The position numbers and the translations under genes are program-made. Shown piece by piece: positions 9,539-16,884 of a DNA stretch of 24,454 bases. The stretch is from Actinomycetes bacterium (GTDB lineage: Bacteria > Actinomycetota > CALGFH01): NCBI GenBank assembly GCA_030146615.1, contig JASLBL010000200.1, positions 1 to 24,454 of the forward strand, given 5' to 3'. The notes beneath the pieces were generated by a model. That model did no database searches, had not been told where the DNA came from, and saw nothing but the letters and a program-made list of their open reading frames with translations. How positions within the stretch are numbered: position 1 is the stretch's first letter; every line of letters starts with the position of its first letter.

Positions 9539-10089
9539 CCGAGCGGGGCCTCGCCGAAGACCTCCTGGATGCGGCGGAGCTCGCGCAGGCGGGGCTCGGT
9601 CTCACCCCCGACCCAGCGGCTGACCGTCTTCACCGACACCCCGAGCTGCCTGGCCGCGGCCTCCTGGGAGAGGCCCTCGCGCTTGAGCACCCCCGAGATC
9701 CACTGGGCGAACGAGCGGTGCTCGGGCCGGTCGCGGCGGACGTTGGGGAAGCTGCTGCCGGCGCTGGCCGGGCCGCGCAGGACGTCGACCTCGACCCCGT
9801 CCGGGAAGATCCGGAAGCAGACCTGGATCTGGCCGCCGTCGGGGCTGGCCGCGTCCAGCAGAGCGCTCAGGACGGCGTGGTGGACCTGCTGGCTGCCCTC
9901 GGCGCTCAGCGGGGCGTCGCGGAGGTAGCGCAGCACGAAGTCGCGAATGTCGGGGATGGACGACGGCCGGGCCGGGAACGTCTGGCTGACCACGAAGACC
10001 GGGTCGACGACCACCGCCTCGCGGGGGTCCGCCTCCAGAGCTCCGTCGGGCGCCCGGTCCGCCCGGGCGTCACGAACGCGCTCCTCCAA
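9535..10089 (-). CDS. Regulator with degenerate RsbW/GHKL-like domain and C-terminal HTH
   Basis: The protein is 184 residues. Residues about 37-105 (FPARPSSIPDIRDFVLRYL ... FRIFPDGVEVDVL) have the strand-helix pattern of RsbW-type anti-sigma ATPases. The N-box expected in the second helix (E..NA..HA) is replaced by AVLSALLDAA, and the DxGxG box is absent, so ATP binding is doubtful. Residues about 137-176 (GLSQEAAARQLGVSVKTVSRW) form a clear HTH of the Xre/Cro type. The start is TTG 10089, with AGAGGAG six bases upstream. A TTG at 10113 is the alternative. A TACAAT -10 box lies at 10127-10122 on this strand. It is divergent from the hydrogenase operon and is the natural candidate to control it. 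The ATPase-like assignment is by eye only. Confidence 0.65.
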   Translation of the reverse strand: MEERVRDARADRAPDGALEADPREAVVVDPVFVVSQTFPARPSSIPDIRDFVLRYLRDAPLSAEGSQQVHHAVLSALLDAASPDGGQIQVCFRIFPDGVEVDVLRGPASAGSSFPNVRRDRPEHRSFAQWISGVLKREGLSQEAAARQLGVSVKTVSRWVGGETEPRLRELRRIQEVFGEAPLG

Positions 10090-10121
10090 GGATCGCTCCT
10101 CTGCCGCCGCCAATTTGTGCG

Positions 10122-10127
10122 ATTGTA
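10122..10127 (-). promoter_or_regulatory. Candidate -10 box of the HTH regulator gene
   Basis: On the minus strand the hexamer reads TACAAT, one base from consensus. A weak TAGGAC lies 18 bp upstream as a possible -35. Transcription would begin near 10115, leaving a 5' leader of about 25 bases that contains the AGAGGAG ribosome-binding site for TTG 10089. Confidence 0.5.
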
Positions 10128-10166
10128 GGGGAGGTTGCGCTCCGGTCCTAGGAACCTGGCAAACGT

Positions 10167-10202
10167 GACAGACTGTCCGGTACGTGTCCGGACAGAACTG
10201 TC
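10167..10202. promoter_or_regulatory. Stacked palindromes upstream of the hydrogenase operon
   Basis: Three palindromes lie end to end in 36 bp: GACAG-A-CTGTC (10167-10177), TGTCCGGACA (10185-10194) and GACAG-AA-CTGTC (10191-10202). The half-site GACAG/CTGTC appears four times exactly, with a further TGTCC. This is dense enough to be a multi-dimer operator. It sits between the divergent HTH regulator and the first operon gene. Confidence 0.65.
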
Positions 10203-10231
10203 TTGCAATACGTGCGGCGACGGCGCATGCT
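10203..10231 (+). promoter_or_regulatory. Possible promoter of the hydrogenase operon
   Basis: TTGCAA at 10203-10208 and CATGCT at 10226-10231 are separated by 17 bp, with moderate matches to -35 and -10. The last palindrome of the operator cluster abuts the -35, the usual position for an activator site. It is a weak prediction from two imperfect hexamers. Confidence 0.3.
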
Positions 10232-10265
10232 TCCCAGACGCCGGTAGGCCGCGGGAGGGCCGCGC

Positions 10266-10892
10266 ATGCGACAGCGACTGTCGGAGACACTCCAAGCGGC
10301 AGCCACCGGCGCCCTCGAACAGCGGGTCAAGCCCGTCGAAGCCCTGGCCGACGACGCCGAGCAGGTGGCCGCCGCCTGCCACGCCATGGCCGTGCGCTTC
10401 CACCGCGGCGGCAAGCTGGTCTGCTTCGGCAGCGGCGGCCCCAGCACCGACGCCCAGCACATCGCGGTCGAGTTCGTCCACCCGGTGATCGTCGGCAAGC
10501 GGGCCCTGCCGGCCATCTCCCTGACCGGGGACGTGGCCACTCTGACCAGCATCGCGAGCCGCGAGGGTTACGCCGAGGTCTACGCCCACCAGCTCCGCTA
10601 CCTGGCCGCCCCCGAGGACATCGCCCTCGGGGTGTCGGTCGACGGCAACGACCCGGCGGTCCTCCGCGGCCTGGAGGCGGCGGCCGAGCTCGGCATGCTG
10701 ACCATCGCCCTGGTCGGCGGCGACGGCGGGGCGACGGCCAGCAGCCCGGCCGTCCACCACCCGCTGGTCGCCCGGTCCCACGACCCCCTGATCGTCAAGG
10801 AGGTCCACGTCACCGCCTACCACGTCCTCTGGGAGCTGGTGCACGTGCTGTTCGAGCAGCCCGGCGTGCTCGACCCGGAGGTGATCCGTTGA
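10266..10892 (+). CDS. SIS-domain protein 1 (phosphoheptose isomerase-like)
   Basis: The protein is 208 residues with one SIS (sugar isomerase) domain of the GmhA type: FGSGGPSTDAQHIAVEFVHP, ALPAISLTGD, and near the end EVHVTAYHVLWELVHVLFE. GmhA uses a Glu (E65 in E. coli) and a His (H180) as catalytic residues. The matching Glu (in HIAVEF) and His (in AYHVLWEL) are both present. The phosphate-binding STSGNS loop is changed to SVDGND, so ordinary sugar-phosphate binding is doubtful. GGGAGGG at 10253-10259 precedes ATG 10266. It is the first gene of the hydrogenase operon and is followed by a HypC-like gene and a second SIS gene. The role in hydrogenase biogenesis is unknown; there is no heptose or LPS gene nearby. 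Confidence 0.85.
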   Translation: MRQRLSETLQAAATGALEQRVKPVEALADDAEQVAAACHAMAVRFHRGGKLVCFGSGGPSTDAQHIAVEFVHPVIVGKRALPAISLTGDVATLTSIASREGYAEVYAHQLRYLAAPEDIALGVSVDGNDPAVLRGLEAAAELGMLTIALVGGDGGATASSPAVHHPLVARSHDPLIVKEVHVTAYHVLWELVHVLFEQPGVLDPEVIR

Positions 10893-10896
10893 GCGG

Positions 10897-10933
10897 CCGG
10901 AGGGGTCTGGGAACCCCGAGGGGGTGCCCCGGT
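10897..10933 (+). repeat. Repeat R2, copy a, carrying a ribosome-binding site
   Basis: This 37-bp segment is nearly identical to 16847-16884 (two substitutions and one indel). It is made of CCGGAGGGGTC, a short G-run, GAACCCC and then AGGGGGTGCCCCGGT. GGGG and CCCC blocks can fold back on each other twice. It begins just after the stop of SIS protein 1 and supplies GAGGGGG, the probable Shine-Dalgarno of the HypC-like gene. Confidence 0.8.
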
Positions 10934-11157
10934 TGATCGCGCCCGAGTGTTACGGCGACGTCTGCATCACCTGCTCGGACGAGGCGGTGGAGGTGCGGGT
11001 GGTGCAGCTGCTCGAGGCCGACCTGGCCATGGTCGACACCGGGCAGAGCATGGAGGAGGTCAGCGTCGCCCTGGTCGACGCGGCCGTCGGGGACACCATC
11101 CTGGTCCATGCCAAGGAGGCCATCGCCGTGGTCGGAGGTGCCGCCGGTGGCTCCTGA
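10933..11157 (+). CDS. HypC/HupF-like hydrogenase chaperone (first copy)
   Basis: This is a 74-residue small beta-barrel protein of the HypC/HupF family: CITCSDEAVEVRVVQL, then DTGQSMEEVSVALVDAAVGDTILVHAKEAIAVV, matching the family's final VGDxxLVHxGxAI motif. Family members normally begin Met-Cys, and that Cys holds the iron fragment. Here the CITC segment is internal, preceded by IAPECYGDV, and the codon before it is GTC, which is not a start. The start is taken as TTG 10933, eight bases after GAGGGGG, by analogy with the GTG start at the other R2 copy; GTG 10924 is the alternative. It overlaps SIS protein 2 by 11 bp. A standard hypC lies at 19344, so this copy may have a different client or step. 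Confidence 0.8.
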   Translation: MIAPECYGDVCITCSDEAVEVRVVQLLEADLAMVDTGQSMEEVSVALVDAAVGDTILVHAKEAIAVVGGAAGGS

Positions 11158-11815
11158 CGGCACCGGGGTCGAGTCCCTCTACCCGTTCCTGTACTCGGGC
11201 GGGTCCAACCTCGACGACGTGCTCGGCCAGGTACGCCGCTCCACGGTGGACAAGGCGGCCGAGATCGTCGAGCTGCGCCGGCTGACCGTGCAGCGGGACG
11301 CGGCCCGGCTGGCCGACTGCGCCAGGGCTATGGCCAGGTCGTTCGCGGGCGGCGGGCGGCTGTTCGCCTTCGGCAACGGCGGCAGCTCCACCGACGCTCA
11401 GGCCGTGGCCACCACCTTTCTGCACCCCCGGCCGGGCGGCCGGGCCCTGCCGGCCCTGTCCCTGACCGACGACGTGGCCGTGGTCACGGCCCTGGCCAAC
11501 GACGTCGGCTTCGACGTCGTGTTCGCCCGCCAGCTCGCCGCCTTCGGCCGGCCCGGTGACATCGCCGTCGGCCTGTCGACCAGCGGCAACTCCGACAATC
11601 TCGTCCGCGCCTTCGAGGAGGCGAGCCGGCGTGGGCTGCTCACCGTCGGTCTCGCCGGCTACGAGGGCGGCAGGATGGCCGAGCTCGACACCATCGACTA
11701 CCTGTTCGTGGTTCCTTCGTCTTCGGTCCACCGGATCCAGGAGGCACAGACCACCGTCTACCACGTCCTCTGGGAGCTCACCCAGGTCGCGCTGACCGCG
11801 TCCGACGGCTCCTGA
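11147..11815 (+). CDS. SIS-domain protein 2 (phosphoheptose isomerase-like)
   Basis: The protein is 222 residues with a single GmhA-type SIS domain. FGNGGSSTDAQAVATTFLHP and VGLSTSGNSDNLVRAFEEA keep the full phosphate-binding loops. The terminal helix HRIQEAQTTVYHVLWEL keeps the GmhA catalytic His. The Glu that GmhA uses as second catalyst is replaced by Thr (ATTF). SIS protein 1 shows the opposite: Glu kept, phosphate loop lost. GTG 11147 is chosen because GGAGG sits eight bases upstream; longer in-frame starts lack this. The start overlaps the end of the HypC-like gene, so the two are translationally coupled. It immediately precedes the hydrogenase structural genes. A heteromer with SIS protein 1 is possible. 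Confidence 0.85.
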   Translation: MAPDGTGVESLYPFLYSGGSNLDDVLGQVRRSTVDKAAEIVELRRLTVQRDAARLADCARAMARSFAGGGRLFAFGNGGSSTDAQAVATTFLHPRPGGRALPALSLTDDVAVVTALANDVGFDVVFARQLAAFGRPGDIAVGLSTSGNSDNLVRAFEEASRRGLLTVGLAGYEGGRMAELDTIDYLFVVPSSSVHRIQEAQTTVYHVLWELTQVALTASDGS

Positions 11816-11842
11816 CCAACGCACGAGGTGGTGAGAAGCGGC

Positions 11843-12892
<1,050 letters not shown>

Positions 12893-12904
12893 GGGAGGGC
12901 ACCG

Positions 12905-14680
12905 ATGACCACGACCGAACGCGCAGCCACCGGTGACGGCCTCGTCGAGATGGCGTGGGACCCGATCACCCGCATCGTCGGCAGCCTCGGGATCTACACC
13001 AAGATCGACTTCAAGCAGAAGCGGGTCGCCGAGTGCTTCTCGACCTCGTCGATCTTCCGCGGCTACTCGATCTTCATGAAGGGCAAGGACCCCCGCGACG
13101 CCCACTTCATCACCAGCCGGATCTGCGGGATCTGCGGCGACAACCACGCCACCTGCTCGGTCTACAACCAGAACATGGCCTACGGGGTCCGCCCGCCGCA
13201 CCTGGGCGAGTGGATCATCAACCTGGGCGAGTCGGCCGAGTACATGTTCGACCACAACATCTTCCAGGAGAACCTGGTCGGGGTCGACTACTGCGAGCGG
13301 ATGGTCAGGGAGACCAATCCGGGCGTGCTCGAGCAGGCCAACAACACCGAGGCCCCCCACGCCGCCGACCACGGCTACCGGACGATCGGCGACATCATGC
13401 GCTCGCTGAACCCGCTCGAGGGCGAGTTCTACCGCGAGGCGCTCCAGGTCAGCCGCTCCACCCGGGAGATGTTCTGCCTGATGGAGGGCCGCCACGTCCA
13501 CCCCTCGACCCTGTACCCGGGCGGGGTCGGCACGGTGGCCACGGTGCAGCTGTTCACCGACTACCTGACCCGCCTGATGCGCTACGTGGAGTTCATGAAG
13601 CGGGTCGTGCCCATGCACGACGACCTGTTCGACTTCTTCTACCAGGCCCTGCCCGGCTACGAGGAGGTCGGCCGGCGCCGGGTCCTGCTCGGCTGCTGGG
13701 GCAGCCTGAATGACCCCGACGCCTGCGACTTCCGCTACGAGACCATGACCGACTGGGGCCGCAAGATGTTCGTGACCCCGGGCGTGGTCGTCGACGGCAA
13801 GCTCGTCACCAACGACCTGACCAAGATCAACCTGGGTATCCGCATCCTGCTGGGCAGCTCCTACTACGAGGACTGGGAAGACCAGCCGATGTTCGTGACC
13901 CACGACCCGGTGGGGAACCCGGTCGACCGCCGCCATCCCTGGAACCAGCACACCATCCCCAAGCCCCAGAAGCGCGACTTCGACAACAACTACTCCTGGG
14001 TGATGTCGCCGCGCTGGTTCGACGGCACCGACCACCTTGCCCTGGACACCGGCGGCGGGCCGATCGCCCGGCTGTGGGCGACCGCCCTGTCCGGCCTGGT
14101 CGACATCGGCTACATCAAGGCCACCGGCAACAGCGTGGTCATCAACCTGCCCCGGACGGCCACCAAGCCCGAGGCCACCTTCGAGTGGAAGATCCCCCAG
14201 TGGTCCAACGCCATCGAGCGCAACCGGGCCCGCACCTACTTCCAGGCGTACGCGGCCGCCGCGGCCCTGCACTTCACCGAGAAGGCCCTGGCCGAGATCC
14301 GGGCCGGCCACACCAAGACCTGGGAGACCTTCAAGGTGCCCGACGAGGCCGTGAGCGTCGGCTTCACCGAGGCCGTGCGGGGGGTGCTCTCCCACCACAT
14401 GGTCATCCGCAACGGCAAGATCGCCAACTACCACCCCTATCCGCCGACGCCCTGGAACGGCAGCGTGCGCGACGTCTACGGCACCCCGGGGCCGTACGAG
14501 GACGCCGTCCAGAACACCCCGATCTTCGAGGAGAACCCGCCCGAGAGGTTCAAGGGCATCGACATCATGCGGGCGGTCCGCAGCTTCGACCCGTGCCTGC
14601 CCTGCGGGGTCCACATGTACCTCGGCAACGGCAACGTGGTGAAGAAGCTGCACTCGCCGACCATGCTCAACCAGGGGTAG
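12905..14680 (+). CDS. hhyL: [NiFe]-hydrogenase large subunit, group 1h type
   Basis: This is the catalytic subunit, which splits H2 at a Ni-Fe centre. The protein is 591 residues. The N-terminal metal motif is RICGICGDNH (Cys74, Cys77), and the C-terminal one is DPCLPCGVH (Cys564, Cys567). Both CxxC pairs are intact. After His570 a 21-residue tail remains (MYLGNGNVV ... LNQG). This is the peptide that the maturation protease removes once nickel is inserted, consistent with the protease gene at 18310. GGGGAGGG precedes ATG 12905. The gene is coupled downstream to the NifU/Rieske-like gene with a 4-bp gap. Confidence 0.97.
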   Translation: MTTTERAATGDGLVEMAWDPITRIVGSLGIYTKIDFKQKRVAECFSTSSIFRGYSIFMKGKDPRDAHFITSRICGICGDNHATCSVYNQNMAYGVRPPHLGEWIINLGESAEYMFDHNIFQENLVGVDYCERMVRETNPGVLEQANNTEAPHAADHGYRTIGDIMRSLNPLEGEFYREALQVSRSTREMFCLMEGRHVHPSTLYPGGVGTVATVQLFTDYLTRLMRYVEFMKRVVPMHDDLFDFFYQALPGYEEVGRRRVLLGCWGSLNDPDACDFRYETMTDWGRKMFVTPGVVVDGKLVTNDLTKINLGIRILLGSSYYEDWEDQPMFVTHDPVGNPVDRRHPWNQHTIPKPQKRDFDNNYSWVMSPRWFDGTDHLALDTGGGPIARLWATALSGLVDIGYIKATGNSVVINLPRTATKPEATFEWKIPQWSNAIERNRARTYFQAYAAAAALHFTEKALAEIRAGHTKTWETFKVPDEAVSVGFTEAVRGVLSHHMVIRNGKIANYHPYPPTPWNGSVRDVYGTPGPYEDAVQNTPIFEENPPERFKGIDIMRAVRSFDPCLPCGVHMYLGNGNVVKKLHSPTMLNQG

Positions 14681-14684
14681 GCAG

Positions 14685-15530
14685 GTGACGGAGGAGGGGC
14701 GCGACCTGCGCGCGGTCGGGTCGCGGATCGAGGAGCTGCTCGGCCAGATCCGCGCCGCCGGCGACCCCGGGACGGCCGAGGTCGCCGAGGAGGTCGTTCG
14801 CCTGGTGGTCGAGCTGTACGGGGCCGGACTGGAGCGGGCGGTCGAGCTGGCCGGCCCGCAGGCCATGGAACGGTTCGTGGAGGACGAGCTGGTCGCCAGC
14901 CTGCTCGTCCTCCACAGCCTCCATCCCAAGGACACCGAGACCCGGGTGGTCGAGGCCCTCGACCAGGTCCGTCCCTACCTGGGGTCGCACGCCGGCGGGG
15001 TCGAGCTGCTCGGGGTCGACCCGGCCGGGGTCGTCCACCTGCGGCTGGAGGGCAGCTGCGACGGCTGCCCGTCCTCGACCATGACCGTCAAGCTGGCCAT
15101 CGAGCGGGCCATCGAGGAGGCCGCCCCCGAGGTGACCGCCGTCGAGGTCGAGAACCTGACCCGGGAGAAGGAGCCCCAGCTGCTCCAGATCCAGCCGCTG
15201 CGCCGCCAGTGGGAGGTGGTCGACGGCCTCGAGGGGCTGGAGCCGGGCCGCCTGACCGCGGTCGAGGTGGCCGGGGCCGGGGTGGTCGTGTGCAGCGTCG
15301 GCGGCGAGCTGTACGCCTACCGCGACCGCTGCCCGGCCTGCGGGACCGGGCTGGCCGGCCAGGCCGCCCTCGAGGCCGGCGTGCTGGCCTGCGGGTCGTG
15401 CCGGCAGCGCTTCGACGTCCGGCTGGCCGGCCGCGGGGTCGACCAGCCCGAGCTCCACCTGGTCCCCCTGCCCCTGCTGGCCGGCGACGGCCATGTCCGC
15501 CTGGCCGTTGGCTCGGGAGCTGGCGTATGA
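14685..15530 (+). CDS. NifU-like and Rieske-like fusion protein
   Basis: The protein is 281 residues. Residues about 85-165 form a NifU C-terminal domain (YLGSHAGGVELLGVD, then GSCDGCPSSTMTV with Cys125 and Cys128), the scaffold that passes iron-sulfur clusters to client proteins. Residues about 180-270 resemble a Rieske fold. The ligands, however, are CPAC (216, 219) and CGSC (236, 239), instead of the usual CxH and CxxH. The site is therefore a four-Cys centre, either a ferredoxin-like or rubredoxin-like cluster or zinc. GTG 14685 has AGGGG seven bases upstream. Its place directly after the large subunit suggests a role in cluster delivery to the small subunit or as an electron carrier. It overlaps the next gene by ATGA. 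Confidence 0.82.
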   Translation: MTEEGRDLRAVGSRIEELLGQIRAAGDPGTAEVAEEVVRLVVELYGAGLERAVELAGPQAMERFVEDELVASLLVLHSLHPKDTETRVVEALDQVRPYLGSHAGGVELLGVDPAGVVHLRLEGSCDGCPSSTMTVKLAIERAIEEAAPEVTAVEVENLTREKEPQLLQIQPLRRQWEVVDGLEGLEPGRLTAVEVAGAGVVVCSVGGELYAYRDRCPACGTGLAGQAALEAGVLACGSCRQRFDVRLAGRGVDQPELHLVPLPLLAGDGHVRLAVGSGAGV

Positions 15531-16195
15531 CCTCGGGGCTGCGCCGGTTCGTCGACCCGCCGCCGGAGCCCGACCTCCCGGTGCCGGGAGGGACCCGTGA
15601 GAAACCGCGCGCGGCCCCGGGCGAGGCCTGCGAGATGTGCGCCGAGCCGGTCGGCGACGGCCACTCGCACGTGGTCAACCTGGAGACCCGCCAGATCATG
15701 TGCACCTGCCGGGCCTGCTACCTGCTGTTCACCCACCAGGGGGCCGCCGGCGGCCGCTACCGGGCCGTGCCCGACCGCTACCTGTACGACTCGGCGTTCG
15801 GGCTCGGCGAGGGCCAGTGGGAGGCGCTCCAGATCCCGGTCCGGGTCGCGTTCTTCTTCAACAACTCCGACCTGGGCCGGGTGGTGGCCTTCTACCCCAG
15901 CCCGGCCGGGGCCACCGAGTCCCTGCTCCCGCTGGACGCCTGGGCCGACGTGGTCGCGGCCAACCCGGTGATGACCGACCTCGCCCCCGACGTCGAGGCC
16001 CTGCTGGTGCGGCGAGCCGGCCAGGGCTTCGAGTGCTTCCTGGTCCCGATCGACGCCTGCTACGAGCTGGTCGGCCTGGTCCGGATGCACTGGAAGGGCT
16101 TTGACGGCGGTCAGGAGGCGTGGGACGCGATCGACGGCTTCTTCGACGCCGTCCGTGAGCGCAGCCGCCCGGTCGATCGGGAGGTCGAGTCATGA
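15527..16195 (+). CDS. DUF5947-like hydrogenase accessory protein
   Basis: This is a 222-residue soluble protein. I recognise it as resembling the DUF5947 family found beside group 1h hydrogenases. Near the N-terminus are two CxxC-like sites: EACEMCAEPVGDGHSHVVN and MCTCRACYLLF. They look like a metal or cluster site (Cys and His rich). The C-terminal half has aromatic strands (VRVAFFFNNSDLGRVVAFYP) and FECFLVPIDACYELVGLVR. The start at ATG 15527 overlaps the NifU/Rieske stop by ATGA, and its stop overlaps the next start the same way, so translation is coupled. The biochemical role is not known. A part in maturation, or a peripheral electron-transfer subunit, would fit. Confidence 0.75.
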   Translation: MTSGLRRFVDPPPEPDLPVPGGTREKPRAAPGEACEMCAEPVGDGHSHVVNLETRQIMCTCRACYLLFTHQGAAGGRYRAVPDRYLYDSAFGLGEGQWEALQIPVRVAFFFNNSDLGRVVAFYPSPAGATESLLPLDAWADVVAANPVMTDLAPDVEALLVRRAGQGFECFLVPIDACYELVGLVRMHWKGFDGGQEAWDAIDGFFDAVRERSRPVDREVES

Positions 16196-16836
16196 CCACC
16201 GACCTCGTCTTCGACTGCGTCGACGCCCAGGCCGACCGCTACGCGGCCGTCCCCACCCTCCAGCTCAAGCTGCGGATCTCCGAGACGACCGGGGCCCAGG
16301 TCCACGCGATCGCGCTGCGCTGCCAGATCCGCATCGAGCCCCAGCGCCGCCGCTACTCGCCCGAGGAGGCCGACGGGCTGCTGGAGCTGTTCGGGGAGCC
16401 GCCCCGCTGGGGCGACACCCTCAAGCCGATGCAGTTCGCCACCGTCTCGCTGATGGCGCCCAGCTTCACCGGCAGCATCGAGGTCGACCTGCCTGTCCCC
16501 TGCACCTACGACTTCGAGGTGGCCGCGGCCAAGTACCTGCACGCCCTCGGCGACGGCGAGGTGCCGCTGCTGCTGCTGTTCAGCGGGACGGTGTTCACCA
16601 AGGGCCTCAGCGGCTTCTCGGTCGGCCAGGTCCCCTGGCACAAGGAGGCCACCTACCGGCTGCCGGTGGCGGTCTGGCGGGAGATCATGGACCGGTTCTT
16701 CCCCGGGGCCGGCTGGATCCGGGTGCGCCGCGACACCCTGGACACGCTCCAGCGCTTCAAGGCCGTCCGGGCCCTCCCGACCTGGGACGACGCCGTGGAG
16801 GCGCTGTTCAAAGAGGCCGGGGAGACCAAGCAGTGA
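16192..16836 (+). CDS. DUF6084-like hydrogenase accessory protein
   Basis: This is a 214-residue soluble protein without clear catalytic motifs. I associate it with the DUF6084 family seen in actinobacterial hydrogenase operons. It is mostly predicted beta strands (LQLKLRISETTGAQVHAIALR, SLMAPSFTGSIEVDLPVPCTYDF) with a C-terminal helical part (AVWREIMDRFFPGAGWIRV). It has no membrane segment and no CxxC pair. The start ATG 16192 overlaps the previous stop. A stop at 16834 is followed by repeat R2. It may be a structural partner of its DUF5947-like neighbour; this is inference from constant neighbourhood only. Confidence 0.72.
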   Translation: MTTDLVFDCVDAQADRYAAVPTLQLKLRISETTGAQVHAIALRCQIRIEPQRRRYSPEEADGLLELFGEPPRWGDTLKPMQFATVSLMAPSFTGSIEVDLPVPCTYDFEVAAAKYLHALGDGEVPLLLLFSGTVFTKGLSGFSVGQVPWHKEATYRLPVAVWREIMDRFFPGAGWIRVRRDTLDTLQRFKAVRALPTWDDAVEALFKEAGETKQ

Positions 16837-16846
16837 CAGCCCCGTT

Positions 16847-16884
16847 CCGGAGGGGTCCGGGGAACCCCAAGGGGGTGCCCCGGT
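16847..16884 (+). repeat. Repeat R2, copy b, carrying a ribosome-binding site
   Basis: This is the second copy of the 37-38 bp repeat seen at 10897. It again lies directly after a stop codon and again supplies the ribosome-binding site, here AAGGGGG at 16869-16875, seven bases before GTG 16883. A looser inverted match lies at 18337-18372. Confidence 0.8.

Noticed and set aside
10266..11815. SIS proteins as part of LPS heptose or capsule synthesis
   Set aside because: No heptose kinase, epimerase or glycosyltransferase gene is present, both active sites are altered, and the genes are embedded in a hydrogenase operon.
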